In this document: in pieces, positions 56,148 through 64,000 of the stretch
How positions within the stretch are numbered: the first letter of the stretch is position 1
Layout of the letters: the number at the start of each line of letters is the position of its first letter
NCBI RefSeq assembly: GCF_001650725.1
Contig: NZ_LXVX01000010.1
Location: 16,122 to 80,121 of the forward strand
Reading direction: 5' to 3'
DNA from: Sphingobium sp. TCM1
GTDB taxonomy: Bacteria > Pseudomonadota > Alphaproteobacteria > Sphingomonadales > Sphingomonadaceae
DNA: 64,000 nt
Translations under genes and position numbers: made by a program
The notes under the pieces: generated by a model
What the model saw: the letters and a program-made list of their open reading frames with translations, nothing else
Told to the model about the DNA's origin: nothing
Databases searched by the model: none

Positions 56148-57386
56148 ATGCCGGAAATGGGCGACCTCCTGCGAGAGGGCCGCGTTACCGATCCTTTTTT
56201 CGAGGTGCTGAACGACGGCGACTGGAATGCCTGCATCGGAAAGCAGGGCGACGAGATCAACTATGTCGAGGGCTATCTCCAGGCGGCGCAACTGCTGGTC
56301 GATACGCTGCTGGAAAAGGAGATGTTCGGCAGCCGCGACACGCTTGCGATGCCGATCCTCTTCAACGCCCGGCACGGCCTGGAACTGGCCCTGAAATATG
56401 TCCTTCGCGAGCTGGGCGCGCTCGGCATGGCGCGCACGCGAGAGGGGCCGGTCGACCATGATCTCCATGCCTATTGGATGCATCTCAGTGAGCAGCGCAT
56501 CGGCGACCGGGCGTTTCACGAGCAGCTGGCCGAGCTCAAGCCGTTCGTCGAGAGTTTCACGAGGCAGGACATCGACGGACAGGAACTGCGCTATTTCGAG
56601 AACCGCGATCTAAAACAGAGCCTGGGCGAGTTGGCCGTCGTCAACCTGCCGCTCATTCAGGCTGCTGTGCGGGAGCTACGGGATATTCTGGACCGGCTGA
56701 TGGAGCGCGTGGCGCGGCTTGGCCAGGAGCATGTCTCGGGCACGCGGACGGCGGAATGCTCTCGATCCGACCTGATCGCGATTGCCCGGATCGTCGGCCC
56801 CAAGCCAAGCTGGACCGAGGATGCGTTTTTGGAGCGGAAAGCGGATGCGATGGCGCAGTTCGGGCTTTCGGGCAAAGGCTTCTCGAAGGCGCTCGATGCC
56901 ATCAAGGCGTCGCGCGAGCTGAAGACCCTGATCGAGGTCGATAGCGATCTGCTGCATCTGTCGGAGGCGAAGATCGTCGAGATCGTCGCGCTATGGCTGG
57001 ACGCCAATCCGCCGAAGCCTGCCAATACGCCGGCGCGCGTGATCAACGCCGCGAGCATCAGCTTCGACGAGATCATGCGTCACGGTGACAAGATGAGCAC
57101 GCTCAACAAAGCTGCGATGGAGCGGCTGACGGTCGAGGAGTTCGCGGATCTCCAGACGATCTTCTACGTCGGCCGCGACCGACGGTTCGGGGAGGAATAT
57201 CCTCGTCTGCTGAAGATGACGCTGGAGGCGCACCGTCTCGCCAAGGAGCGCTACGCGCTTTTCCACCACATCCTGTCGAAGAAGAATTTCATCGACGGAC
57301 TGGCTGCCGGATTGCGGCGCGTCGGCCAGCCCGCGCTCGGCGACAAGGTTGCACAGATGCGCGATGCGCTGCGCCCTGCGGAGTGA
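56148..57386 (+). CDS. unknown protein with HEPN-like helical motif
   Basis: A 412-residue protein. Near residue 65, ILFNARHGLELALKYVLREL is followed by DHDLHAYWMHL; the RH-x-L-E-L-x-L-K plus HDL combination is seen in HEPN-like helical domains of conflict proteins, but the Rx4-6H catalytic motif is not present, so this is weak. The rest is helical. It starts 3 bases after the relaxase stop (GGGAGC ahead of ATG) and ends in a GTGA overlap with the next gene. It is probably the partner of the PD-(D/E)xK protein. Confidence 0.6.
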   Translation: MPEMGDLLREGRVTDPFFEVLNDGDWNACIGKQGDEINYVEGYLQAAQLLVDTLLEKEMFGSRDTLAMPILFNARHGLELALKYVLRELGALGMARTREGPVDHDLHAYWMHLSEQRIGDRAFHEQLAELKPFVESFTRQDIDGQELRYFENRDLKQSLGELAVVNLPLIQAAVRELRDILDRLMERVARLGQEHVSGTRTAECSRSDLIAIARIVGPKPSWTEDAFLERKADAMAQFGLSGKGFSKALDAIKASRELKTLIEVDSDLLHLSEAKIVEIVALWLDANPPKPANTPARVINAASISFDEIMRHGDKMSTLNKAAMERLTVEEFADLQTIFYVGRDRRFGEEYPRLLKMTLEAHRLAKERYALFHHILSKKNFIDGLAAGLRRVGQPALGDKVAQMRDALRPAE

Positions 57387-59476
57387 CGGGTCGGTCTATG
57401 GAGCTGCGAGAGAAGATCGTCCGCGAAGCCTTCGCCAAGAAGGACGTCAAACCCCTGTTGTCGCATCTCAGAGCGATTTCGCTGGGATCCGACGAGATCG
57501 ACATGCTGGCGTCGCTGCTCAAGCGCGGCTGCCTGCCTCTCCTCCAATATCCGGATGCGAAAGGCGAGGCGGCGCGCGAGGATGCCATCACGCAGATCGT
57601 CGCGATCATAGAGGCGAGGGCGCCGATCGGCGCGGCTGACGAGATCAAAGCGGTCCTCGCGCTCATCAAGCTCATCGAAACGGGCTACCGCGCCATCCTC
57701 GAGGATCTCGCGGGACTGCCGTCGGCGAGCCTCACGCCCCAATGCCGCATCTCGGCGCTTTTCGACCTCTGTGCCCAGCGCCGCGACGGTGTCCGCACGG
57801 CATCCATGGATGCGATCATCGTCGATGGAATGATCGACCCGATCGGGCTCGGTGTCGCCAATGGGCATGGAAACGTCGTATCGCCCGACGTCCCGATCGA
57901 CGTCGATGTGGTGACATTGACGATGGCGCTCAAGATGGAGGCGTTCCAGCAAGGATGGTTCAACGCCTCCGGCCAGCTTGTTCTGCCGAAGCGCGTCGAG
58001 ACCACGCCCGACGAGCGCGAGGCGGTGCGACCTTTGCTGACAGCGGCGCAGGCCTGGCGGCACTGGACATGGATCGAGGAAGAGACCCGCTATTTTGACG
58101 GAACCCTGACGGATGTTGCGCCTTCGGAATTTCCGCAGGACTTTCACGACGCGGGCGTCACCCGATTTCTGCACCATGTGCCGGGAAGCGCAGAGTGGCA
58201 TGTGATCGACCTCGCCGCGAACGAGCGGGTCCACCTGCGGATCAAGCAGGAGGCGGCGCAGATGGCGTTCGGCACAAACGCCGCCAAGCTGGTCAAGGGC
58301 GTCTCGGACAAGACTCCGCTTCTCCCGGACGCGTTCGTCAGCATCGAGGAATTGCAGTCGGCCCATACCCTCGACCATGCGCTGAGCATCAACGTCGCCA
58401 CCGACACCACGCAATATCGCGGTCTTCGGCTTGTCGAGTGGCTGCGCGGATATGCCACGCTGCAGGAGCTGGTCGCGGTACCCTATGAGGCAGGCGACCA
58501 TCGGCCCGAATTGCTGCTGGTCGAGGTCGAGCGAGCGGACCTCATCAAGCGGCTGCAGCGCGTGGGGCTCAGCGGCGCGAAGGCCGACAGCTTCATCAGC
58601 CTGGTGTCCTTTGACAAAGGGACGCGCGATCTCTTCGACACGCCCATCCTCTGCATCGGGCCGACGACGCTGCTGCTGTACGGCCCCGCGCTGGTCGGGG
58701 GCATACCGGCGCAAACGACGCTTTCGCGCCTCGCCTGTCTGAAACAATCGCTGGAAGCCCGCGGCAAGGCTTTCGAGAAGGCGATGCTCGCCTTCATGAG
58801 GGCGCAGGGGCTCGACGCGCAGACCATCACCGTCCGGCGCGGCCGGGAAGAATATGACTATGATCTGCTGGTCCGCTGGGACGGGCGCATCTTCCTCTTC
58901 GAGTGCAAGAGCCGATCCCTGTCGGGCAACAATCTGATCGCGTCTTACTATGATGCGCTGGAGCGGGAGAGCCAGGTCGGGCAGGTCACCCGACTGGTCG
59001 ACGGCCTGAAGCAGCACCCGGACATTCTCGATGGTCTGTTCGGTCCAGGGGCCAGCGGACTCGAGCTGATCCCGTCCGTGCTGAACGTCCTCCCGATGAG
59101 CGTGCCGGACCCGATCGACGGCATCTATTTTACCGACGCTTCCGCGCTCACGCGCCTGTTTCATAGCCCAGCGCTGATGATGAGCACCGCCCGCAGCGAG
59201 AGGAATCCGTTCTTCGCGAGTGTTCCGACGCGGCGGCTCTGGGCGGGCAATACCATCTGTGCAGACGATCTGGTGCGCCAGCTGCAGTCTCCGGTTCAGC
59301 TCAACCTCATGCTGCGTCAGATCGGAACGACGCGGAGCATGGGGTGGCTCAAGGCCGGCTGTCTGGCGGCCACGACCCGCATCCTGCACCAGATTGTCCC
59401 GACCAGCACGGTGAACGCGATGCTCGGGGAGACGGAGGAGGGCGAGCCGCCATCTGCTGACCCGTCGGAAGGTTGA
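57383..59476 (+). CDS. large unknown protein with PD-(D/E)xK nuclease signature
   Basis: A 697-residue protein. Around residues 460-515 it has the pattern of a restriction-endonuclease-like fold: a helix KAFEKAMLAFMRAQGLDAQ, an Asp in EYDYDLLVRWDG and Glu-x-Lys in RIFLFECKSRSLSG (about 505). The N-terminal 450 residues are mostly helical and unknown to me; the C-terminal 180 residues contain no recognised motif. The GTG start at 57383 overlaps the previous stop (GTGA); an ATG at 57398 is possible. The pair may be a new nuclease-based plasmid or defence module. Confidence 0.65.
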   Translation: MTGRSMELREKIVREAFAKKDVKPLLSHLRAISLGSDEIDMLASLLKRGCLPLLQYPDAKGEAAREDAITQIVAIIEARAPIGAADEIKAVLALIKLIETGYRAILEDLAGLPSASLTPQCRISALFDLCAQRRDGVRTASMDAIIVDGMIDPIGLGVANGHGNVVSPDVPIDVDVVTLTMALKMEAFQQGWFNASGQLVLPKRVETTPDEREAVRPLLTAAQAWRHWTWIEEETRYFDGTLTDVAPSEFPQDFHDAGVTRFLHHVPGSAEWHVIDLAANERVHLRIKQEAAQMAFGTNAAKLVKGVSDKTPLLPDAFVSIEELQSAHTLDHALSINVATDTTQYRGLRLVEWLRGYATLQELVAVPYEAGDHRPELLLVEVERADLIKRLQRVGLSGAKADSFISLVSFDKGTRDLFDTPILCIGPTTLLLYGPALVGGIPAQTTLSRLACLKQSLEARGKAFEKAMLAFMRAQGLDAQTITVRRGREEYDYDLLVRWDGRIFLFECKSRSLSGNNLIASYYDALERESQVGQVTRLVDGLKQHPDILDGLFGPGASGLELIPSVLNVLPMSVPDPIDGIYFTDASALTRLFHSPALMMSTARSERNPFFASVPTRRLWAGNTICADDLVRQLQSPVQLNLMLRQIGTTRSMGWLKAGCLAATTRILHQIVPTSTVNAMLGETEEGEPPSADPSEG

Positions 59477-59489
59477 CAGCGCGGGACGA

Positions 59490-60653
59490 TCAGGCCGGTG
59501 GCTGAAACCGATCCTGCGTCAGGTCGACTTCGCCATGCTGGCGCAACGCCGCGCCAAGCCGGTCCTCGATCCAGGCGCGGGATTCGTCGGTGAGCAGCAT
59601 ATGGGCCTTTCGGCCATAAGAGGCGAACGGGTCGGTATTGCCGCTTTGGTCCCGTGCGTGGCGCTGGGTGGAGGCGAATGCATCCGCTCCCAGGTCGCGC
59701 AGCATTTCGCTCATCGAAATGCCGTCGGCGAGGGTGCCATCGAGGAACTGGCCATCGTGGACGCGGACGTAGCGCGGCCAGTCCGCCTTCCAACCGCGGA
59801 CAGCAATCTCCTTCTTGCTCGCGCGATCCTCCTTGTCGCGATGACGCCGGCCGAGCGCCTTGCCGAAGATCAGCAGGTCGTTCGGATTCTGGACCAGGCG
59901 GCCCATATAGATCACGTCGCCGTCCTGAACCTGTCGGGGCGGCTTGGACTCCGGGTAGGTGCAGGCCCAGTTCGCCCCATTCTCCGCGATCATGTCGTCG
60001 ACGCGCACGGTCCGGTCTGCGCGGTTGCGCGCCGTGCCGAAGAATTTGATAAAGCCCTGATTGTCTTGCGGCGGCGGCGCATCGGCAGGCGGCGCGAAGG
60101 GGCTGGACTGATCGACCTCGGCGCCGAAATCGGTCAGCGGCACCGTTGCCGCCGAGGCATCGCCGGCCTTGCGCCGCTCGGCAAGACGCTTGCGCCAGTC
60201 GGCCAGCTGCTTCGCCCTCAGCGACGGCTTGGCCGCCTTCCAGAGCTTGTCGAAATAGGCCTCGCATGTCGCCACGATGGCGGGGTTGGTCGATACGAAA
60301 CCGAACTCGTGATTGCGATGGAAGGCGGCATCGGTGACGTTGGCGCTCGTGGCGATCGCGACAGCCTCGCCGAACAGGAAGAGCTTGGCATGAAGCCCTT
60401 TGACGCCGCGGACTTTGCCGCCGGCGTCGAGGATGCGCTCGAGAGCATCGAGATCCGACACGCCTTGGTCGAAGCACGCCAGATCGAAGCGGGTGATCAC
60501 CTCGATATCGTCAATCCGCGCGGCGCTCAGGATCCGTGACAGCGCCGACGCCTTGATGAAAGGGCATATGATCCGGACGCGACCGGGATGGGTCCGGCGC
60601 GCGGCGAGGATTTCGGCGTTCCAATCTTCGCAGATGAGCCGAAAGTCCGTCAT
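59490..60653 (-). CDS. phospholipase D-like (HKD) protein
   Basis: A 387-residue protein. The N-terminal half is PLD-like: IICPFIKASALSRILSAARI and the HKD-like motif LHAKLFLFGEAVAIATSANV (about residues 107-126), with a second half-motif around NHEFGF. Many PLD-fold proteins in this arrangement are nucleases or part of DNA-related conflict systems. The C-terminal half (IKFFGTARNRADRTVRVDDM and later) is unknown. AGGGGAGG precedes ATG 60653. It is convergent with the PD-(D/E)xK gene, their stops 13 bases apart. Confidence 0.75.
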   Translation of the reverse strand: MTDFRLICEDWNAEILAARRTHPGRVRIICPFIKASALSRILSAARIDDIEVITRFDLACFDQGVSDLDALERILDAGGKVRGVKGLHAKLFLFGEAVAIATSANVTDAAFHRNHEFGFVSTNPAIVATCEAYFDKLWKAAKPSLRAKQLADWRKRLAERRKAGDASAATVPLTDFGAEVDQSSPFAPPADAPPPQDNQGFIKFFGTARNRADRTVRVDDMIAENGANWACTYPESKPPRQVQDGDVIYMGRLVQNPNDLLIFGKALGRRHRDKEDRASKKEIAVRGWKADWPRYVRVHDGQFLDGTLADGISMSEMLRDLGADAFASTQRHARDQSGNTDPFASYGRKAHMLLTDESRAWIEDRLGAALRQHGEVDLTQDRFQPPA

Positions 60654-60732
60654 TGGCGCGCGCCTCCCCTTGCGTCGTTGATCGGAACAAGGATGCGGTC
60701 GATCGGCGCTCAGTGCAATTCGTCGATTGCGA

Positions 60733-60960
60733 TCAGTTCGATCCTGATTGCTGCGCAGCAAGTTCGAGGAGGGTCAGCACCCATTGAGCGATGATCTCGG
60801 CTTCGTCGGGGGCTGTCTCGCGCGTGGCGGCGCCGTATATGCTCAAGGCGCTGGCGAACTCATCGATCGTCGCTATCTCGGCCCGCTCGAGCAACGCGCC
60901 GACGATGCCGAGGGCGCCGCCGATCGCTCGAATCAGAGGATCACCCTCGGTCGTTGCCAT
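60733..60960 (-). CDS. small hypothetical protein upstream of the PLD gene
   Basis: A 75-residue protein (ATTEGDPLIRAIGGALGIVG, ending LELAAQQSGSN), mostly helical. It lies 79 bases upstream of the PLD-like gene on the same strand and could be its partner or immunity protein; that is inference from position. The ATG at 60960 lacks a clear ribosome-binding site; the frame is open upstream to 61152. Confidence 0.5.
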   Translation of the reverse strand: MATTEGDPLIRAIGGALGIVGALLERAEIATIDEFASALSIYGAATRETAPDEAEIIAQWVLTLLELAAQQSGSN

Positions 60961-61185
60961 CAGGGCCGGCTCGAGCGTCCGGCGGAGCCTGAGTGCTTTT
61001 GCCTGCGGTATCCCGACATCCACATCCTCTTCCGACCCTACCGGTCGATCTGCAGCGGGCAGCCGGCGGCACGCCCAGAAATCTGAGGCGTGCCGGCGTT
61101 GGAACCGGTTGTGGTTTAGCTGAGGTCTTTTCTCTTCTGCAAACGGGCGCACGATGGTGCTGCACGATGGAAGGGAGATGACGCG

Positions 61186-62346
61186 ATGACGAAGAAGATT
61201 ACGAACCCGGAGATCCTCGCGATCCGGGCGGCGGCGGATGTGGACCCTGAATGTGGCCGTGTCTGGGTTGGCCTGGATGTTGGCCTTAAGTCAACATCGG
61301 TGTGCGTGTTGGATCGAGAAGGCAAGGTCGTTCACCATTGTTCGATGAAGACCCATCCGACCGAGATCGGGCGCTATCTAGCGAAGAACTTCGCTTCTAA
61401 CGTCGCGGTCATCGGCATGGAGACGGGCGCGATGTCGGCGCATCTCGCCGGCGGTCTGCGCCGACAGGGCTATCATGTCGCTGTTATGGACGCGCTGCAG
61501 GTCCATCGCGTATTGTCCCTCAAGCGCAACAAGACCGACACCAACGATGCGCGCGGCATCGCCGAGATCACGCGCACCGGCCGCGATTATCTGACCGAGG
61601 TCTATGTGAAGAGCGCAGCCTGCTTCGAGGTGCGCGCCCAACTCATCATGCGCCACCGACTGGTGCAGCAGCGCCTGGCCAACGAGAATATGATCCGCGG
61701 CCTATTGCGCGTCTATGGCGGACGGGTCGAACCTGGCGCCAAGTCGTCAGCCACCTATCGCGACCGTGTCGTCGAGCAGTTGCATGTCATCCAGGATCGG
61801 GAGGGGATCAATTTGCGACCACGCATCCTGCCGGTACTCGACCTGTGCGAACGGCTCCAGACCGATGCCGTGCGGATCGAAGCCGAGCTGGAGGCGCTCG
61901 CCGCCGCCAACCCGGTGTGCCGGCGGTTCATGGCGGTGCCGGGCGTCGGCGCCATCACTGCCCTCTCGTTTTTCACCGCGATCGAGGAACCATCGCGGTT
62001 CCGGCGAGCGGACGATGTCGCCGCCTATATCGGGCTCACGCCGCGCGTATACCAATCCGGCGAGAGCCTGACCCATGGCAAGATCAGCAAGATGGGCAAC
62101 CGGCTGACACGCACGCATATGGTGAACGCCGCAACGGTGCTGCTGTCCGCCACCAAGACCTTCTCGTCATTGAAGGACTGGGGCATCCGGCTCGCGAAGA
62201 AGGTAGGGTTCAACAAGGCGAAGGTGGCGGTTGCCCGGAAGCTCGCCGTCATCCTGTTCGGCATGTGGCGGGATGGCACTCACTTCCAGTTCAAGGCGGA
62301 AACGGTCGAACCGCATCGCCAGATGATGACGGCCGCCCGCGCCTGA
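61186..62346 (+). mobile_element. IS110-family transposase (intact)
   Basis: A 386-residue DEDD/serine transposase of the IS110 family. The N-terminal RuvC-like domain has WVGLDVGLKSTSVCVLDREG (Asp about 30), VAVIGMETGAMSAHL (Glu about 80) and RNKTDTNDARGIAEITRTGR (Asp about 117-120). The Transposase_20 domain has VPGVGAITALSFFTAIEEPS and the catalytic Ser in RVYQSGESLTHGKISKMG (about 290). It ends with KVAVARKLAVILFGMWRDGT. No terminal inverted repeats are obvious, as usual for this family. A GGGAG precedes ATG 61186. Element ends are not defined. Confidence 0.92.
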
Positions 62347-62988
62347 TACCTTTACGCCATCCGTCCCGTCGGACGGTACGATCCTCCCGGGAGGCGGAGG
62401 GACCGGTGACTTCGATTCGAACATTGGGGCAGCGATGACCCCGAGCTACGGTTGTTGAAGCGCCACCCTTCGATACGAACCGACCCCATTGCGGCATGCG
62501 ACATGGATGAAGGCTGCACCAAGATAGCCGTCGCATGACCCCGGAGAGACTGTTGCACCCCGGGTCGATCGACATGCCGACGTGACCATTGCCAGAAAAG
62601 GCAAAGCATGATGAAGTAGAAAATACCAACGTCCCGCCCTGCCGCAGGGACCTCAGCTAGAGAGTGTTCGAAACCTGAAACGAGACAGGCGCGGCCGCCT
62701 TTGGGCCGGGTGGCCTTGGACATACGCGTCCGCCACCCGGTCTCATAGCTGTGACCGGCTCTCGCTTTTGAAGGTTTCGACGCCTCCGCCAACGTCTCCG
62801 AAGGCACGCGCAGTTAGGATAAAAACGGTCCTGAACGCAATCGCGAAGGGCGGCCCCTATCGCTGTGCGCGCCATTTTTCACCAGATCCAACGTCGCGAT
62901 CTGGTCCTCGGCAATACGCAAAAGGCGCGAGATCGCAGGCTCTTAAGGGACTTTCTGCCGTTGCCGCGCGTGTGCCTGGCCCTGCCGG
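62347..62988. other. non-coding region after the IS110 transposase
   Basis: About 640 bases have no recognised gene. Directly after the transposase are short hairpins: CCGTC-CCGTC-GGACGG near 62360-62377 and CCTCCCGGGAGG near 62386-62397. In IS110-family elements a guide (bridge or seek) RNA is encoded in a non-coding end, so part of this region is a candidate. The remainder leads to the HEPN gene. Confidence 0.45.
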
Positions 62989-64000
62989 TCAGTCGTACTG
63001 GGACTGGATCTCCATTTCGAGGGCGAAGGCACCGTCGCAAATCGCATCGCGCAGGAAGGCCATTTTCGCGCGCAAATCCTCGAACCGGACGACAGCCTCG
63101 TACAGGCTGTCGCTTGTACGGATGCGTGCGATCCCCGTCGCCCAGGCACCATGCGGGATTGCGCGATAGCGGGGCTGGTACTTCTTCCAGCTCGTCTTGA
63201 CGAACTGGACCGCTTCCGCGCGGCGCGGGGTGTCGAAGTGGGTGCGCTCGAGACCCCGCTTTTCCAACGCGGCGTCGCGCGCGGAGCTGAACTGGATCTT
63301 TGCCAGCAGCTGCGGGGTCGATAGCCGTGGCGAGGTGTTCTCGATTAAGAACCGAAAGCTGGTCACGATCGCCTGTCGATCCGCCTCGAGGGTGTCGGCG
63401 AGGATCTCGGTGATCGGTTGCCCGTCGAGCTGCGGAAGCTGGGCTTCCAGCGCGGCCGCCAGCTTGGCGCGATCGAGCGCCGGCATCGCCGAGGCGTCGT
63501 CATCCCGGCAGGTGTCGTAGTAGCGGCGGCTGGTCTCGCTGAACGCAAAGTTGCTCACCCAGCTGCTGAACGCCATCTGGAATCGGGTGAGATAGTCGCA
63601 GGCGAAGCGATAATAGGCGAAGCCCAGCGGGCGCAGGAACGGGCCGCCGCCAAACCCTTCATGATAGGCCGCGTTGCGATGCTCATGAGCCGCGAGCACG
63701 AAACTGGCCTCAAGCCTTGTAAGCTCACCCACATGGACGAGCATCGCGAGGCGGTCGGCGAATTTCTGACTTCGGGCTTGCCGGCGCTGCTGCGCCGTAT
63801 TCAGACCCTTGGGATACTCGCCGCCGAAGCTCGCATGCACCATCAGTGAGTGGCGCACCATCAACTCGACGGCGTTGTCGACGAGGATCAAAGCCAGCCG
63901 GTTATGGAGCGGATGATTGAGGATCAGCGTGCAATAGGCACCCCCTTCGTGGGGTGATCGGCGTGCAAAAAGGACCCCTTCATCCCGGGGATTTAGTCGG
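62989..64000 (-). CDS. HEPN-motif protein, partial (5' end outside window)
   Basis: The reading frame is open to the right edge; at least 337 residues are present. The start is not in the window: the upstream codons continue as CTLILNHPLHNRLALILVDN without an ATG. The motif AAHEHRNAAYHEGF contains Arg-Asn-x3-His (Rx4H), which is the catalytic pattern of HEPN ribonucleases; the sequence before it (MLVHVGELTRLEASFVLAAH) is helical. The C-terminal half is unknown to me. HEPN proteins are common RNase toxins and abortive-infection effectors; no antitoxin is visible. Confidence 0.65.
   Translation of the reverse strand, partial: RLNPRDEGVLFARRSPHEGGAYCTLILNHPLHNRLALILVDNAVELMVRHSLMVHASFGGEYPKGLNTAQQRRQARSQKFADRLAMLVHVGELTRLEASFVLAAHEHRNAAYHEGFGGGPFLRPLGFAYYRFACDYLTRFQMAFSSWVSNFAFSETSRRYYDTCRDDDASAMPALDRAKLAAALEAQLPQLDGQPITEILADTLEADRQAIVTSFRFLIENTSPRLSTPQLLAKIQFSSARDAALEKRGLERTHFDTPRRAEAVQFVKTSWKKYQPRYRAIPHGAWATGIARIRTSDSLYEAVVRFEDLRAKMAFLRDAICDGAFALEMEIQSQYD

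Noticed and set aside
57251..59389. Very long open frame on the minus strand opposite the PD-(D/E)xK gene
   Set aside because: It is the antisense frame of a GC-rich coding region; no family motif or ribosome-binding site, and the plus-strand frame has overlaps and a nuclease signature.

Overview
The window looks like accessory DNA of a high-GC alphaproteobacterium, most likely a sphingomonad (Sphingomonas, Sphingobium or Novosphingobium). Four things point there: the GTTC-N7-GTTC type of LexA box in front of imuA-imuB-dnaE2, the repA/parA/parB layout, the ArdC / strawberry-notch helicase / DUF6915 / DUF3768 gene content, and frequent overlapping GTG and ATG starts. It reads as a composite of mobile elements, probably plasmid or integrated-element DNA, not ordinary core chromosome.

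Region 1 (about 1.6-26.6 kb) resembles an integrative or plasmid-like element. It has a tyrosine recombinase; a parA-parB pair with three copies of the palindrome AATTGCAG-NN-CTGCAATT around it; an iteron-binding RepA; and a 22-bp iteron origin just upstream of repA. A long rightward accessory array follows: SSB, a Toprim-like protein, a 1406-residue methyltransferase plus strawberry-notch helicase protein, a large ParB-like protein, ArdC, two PP-loop (PAPS-reductase-like) ATPases, several small proteins of unknown function, a DUF2493 protein and a second SSB. It ends with a terminator and, 300 bp further on, a 54-nt 3' fragment of a tRNA-Lys(CUU) gene, which is the usual scar of site-specific integration.

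Region 2 (27.1-42.6 kb) is cargo for handling aldehydes, electrophiles and DNA damage: aldo/keto reductase, TetR, quinone reductase, glutathione-dependent and glutathione-independent formaldehyde dehydrogenases, a UvrA2-type ATPase, two DJ-1/PfpI proteins, SDR, GlcG-like, ABM monooxygenase-like, a royal-jelly-type lipoprotein, an old yellow enzyme, a glyoxalase-like protein and a LysR regulator. Region 3 (42.8-48.4 kb) is the SOS mutagenesis cassette imuA-imuB-dnaE2 with a clear LexA box.

Region 4 (48.5-56.1 kb) is a second mobile backbone. It has DUF1810 and nuclease genes, a structured intergenic segment, small membrane proteins, DUF3768, a small regulator, a second parA-parB with different palindromes, a MobC-like protein and a VirD2-like relaxase. 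Region 5 (56.1-64 kb) may be a defence or conflict island. Two large unknown proteins, one with a PD-(D/E)xK nuclease signature, continue the relaxase operon. They are followed by a convergent phospholipase-D-like protein with a small neighbour, an intact IS110-family element, and a HEPN-motif protein that runs off the right edge.

Two unrelated replication/partition or mobilisation backbones in 64 kb, an IS110 remnant and a tRNA scar together imply a cointegrate or layered insertion history. All assignments come from reading motifs by eye; no database search was run.
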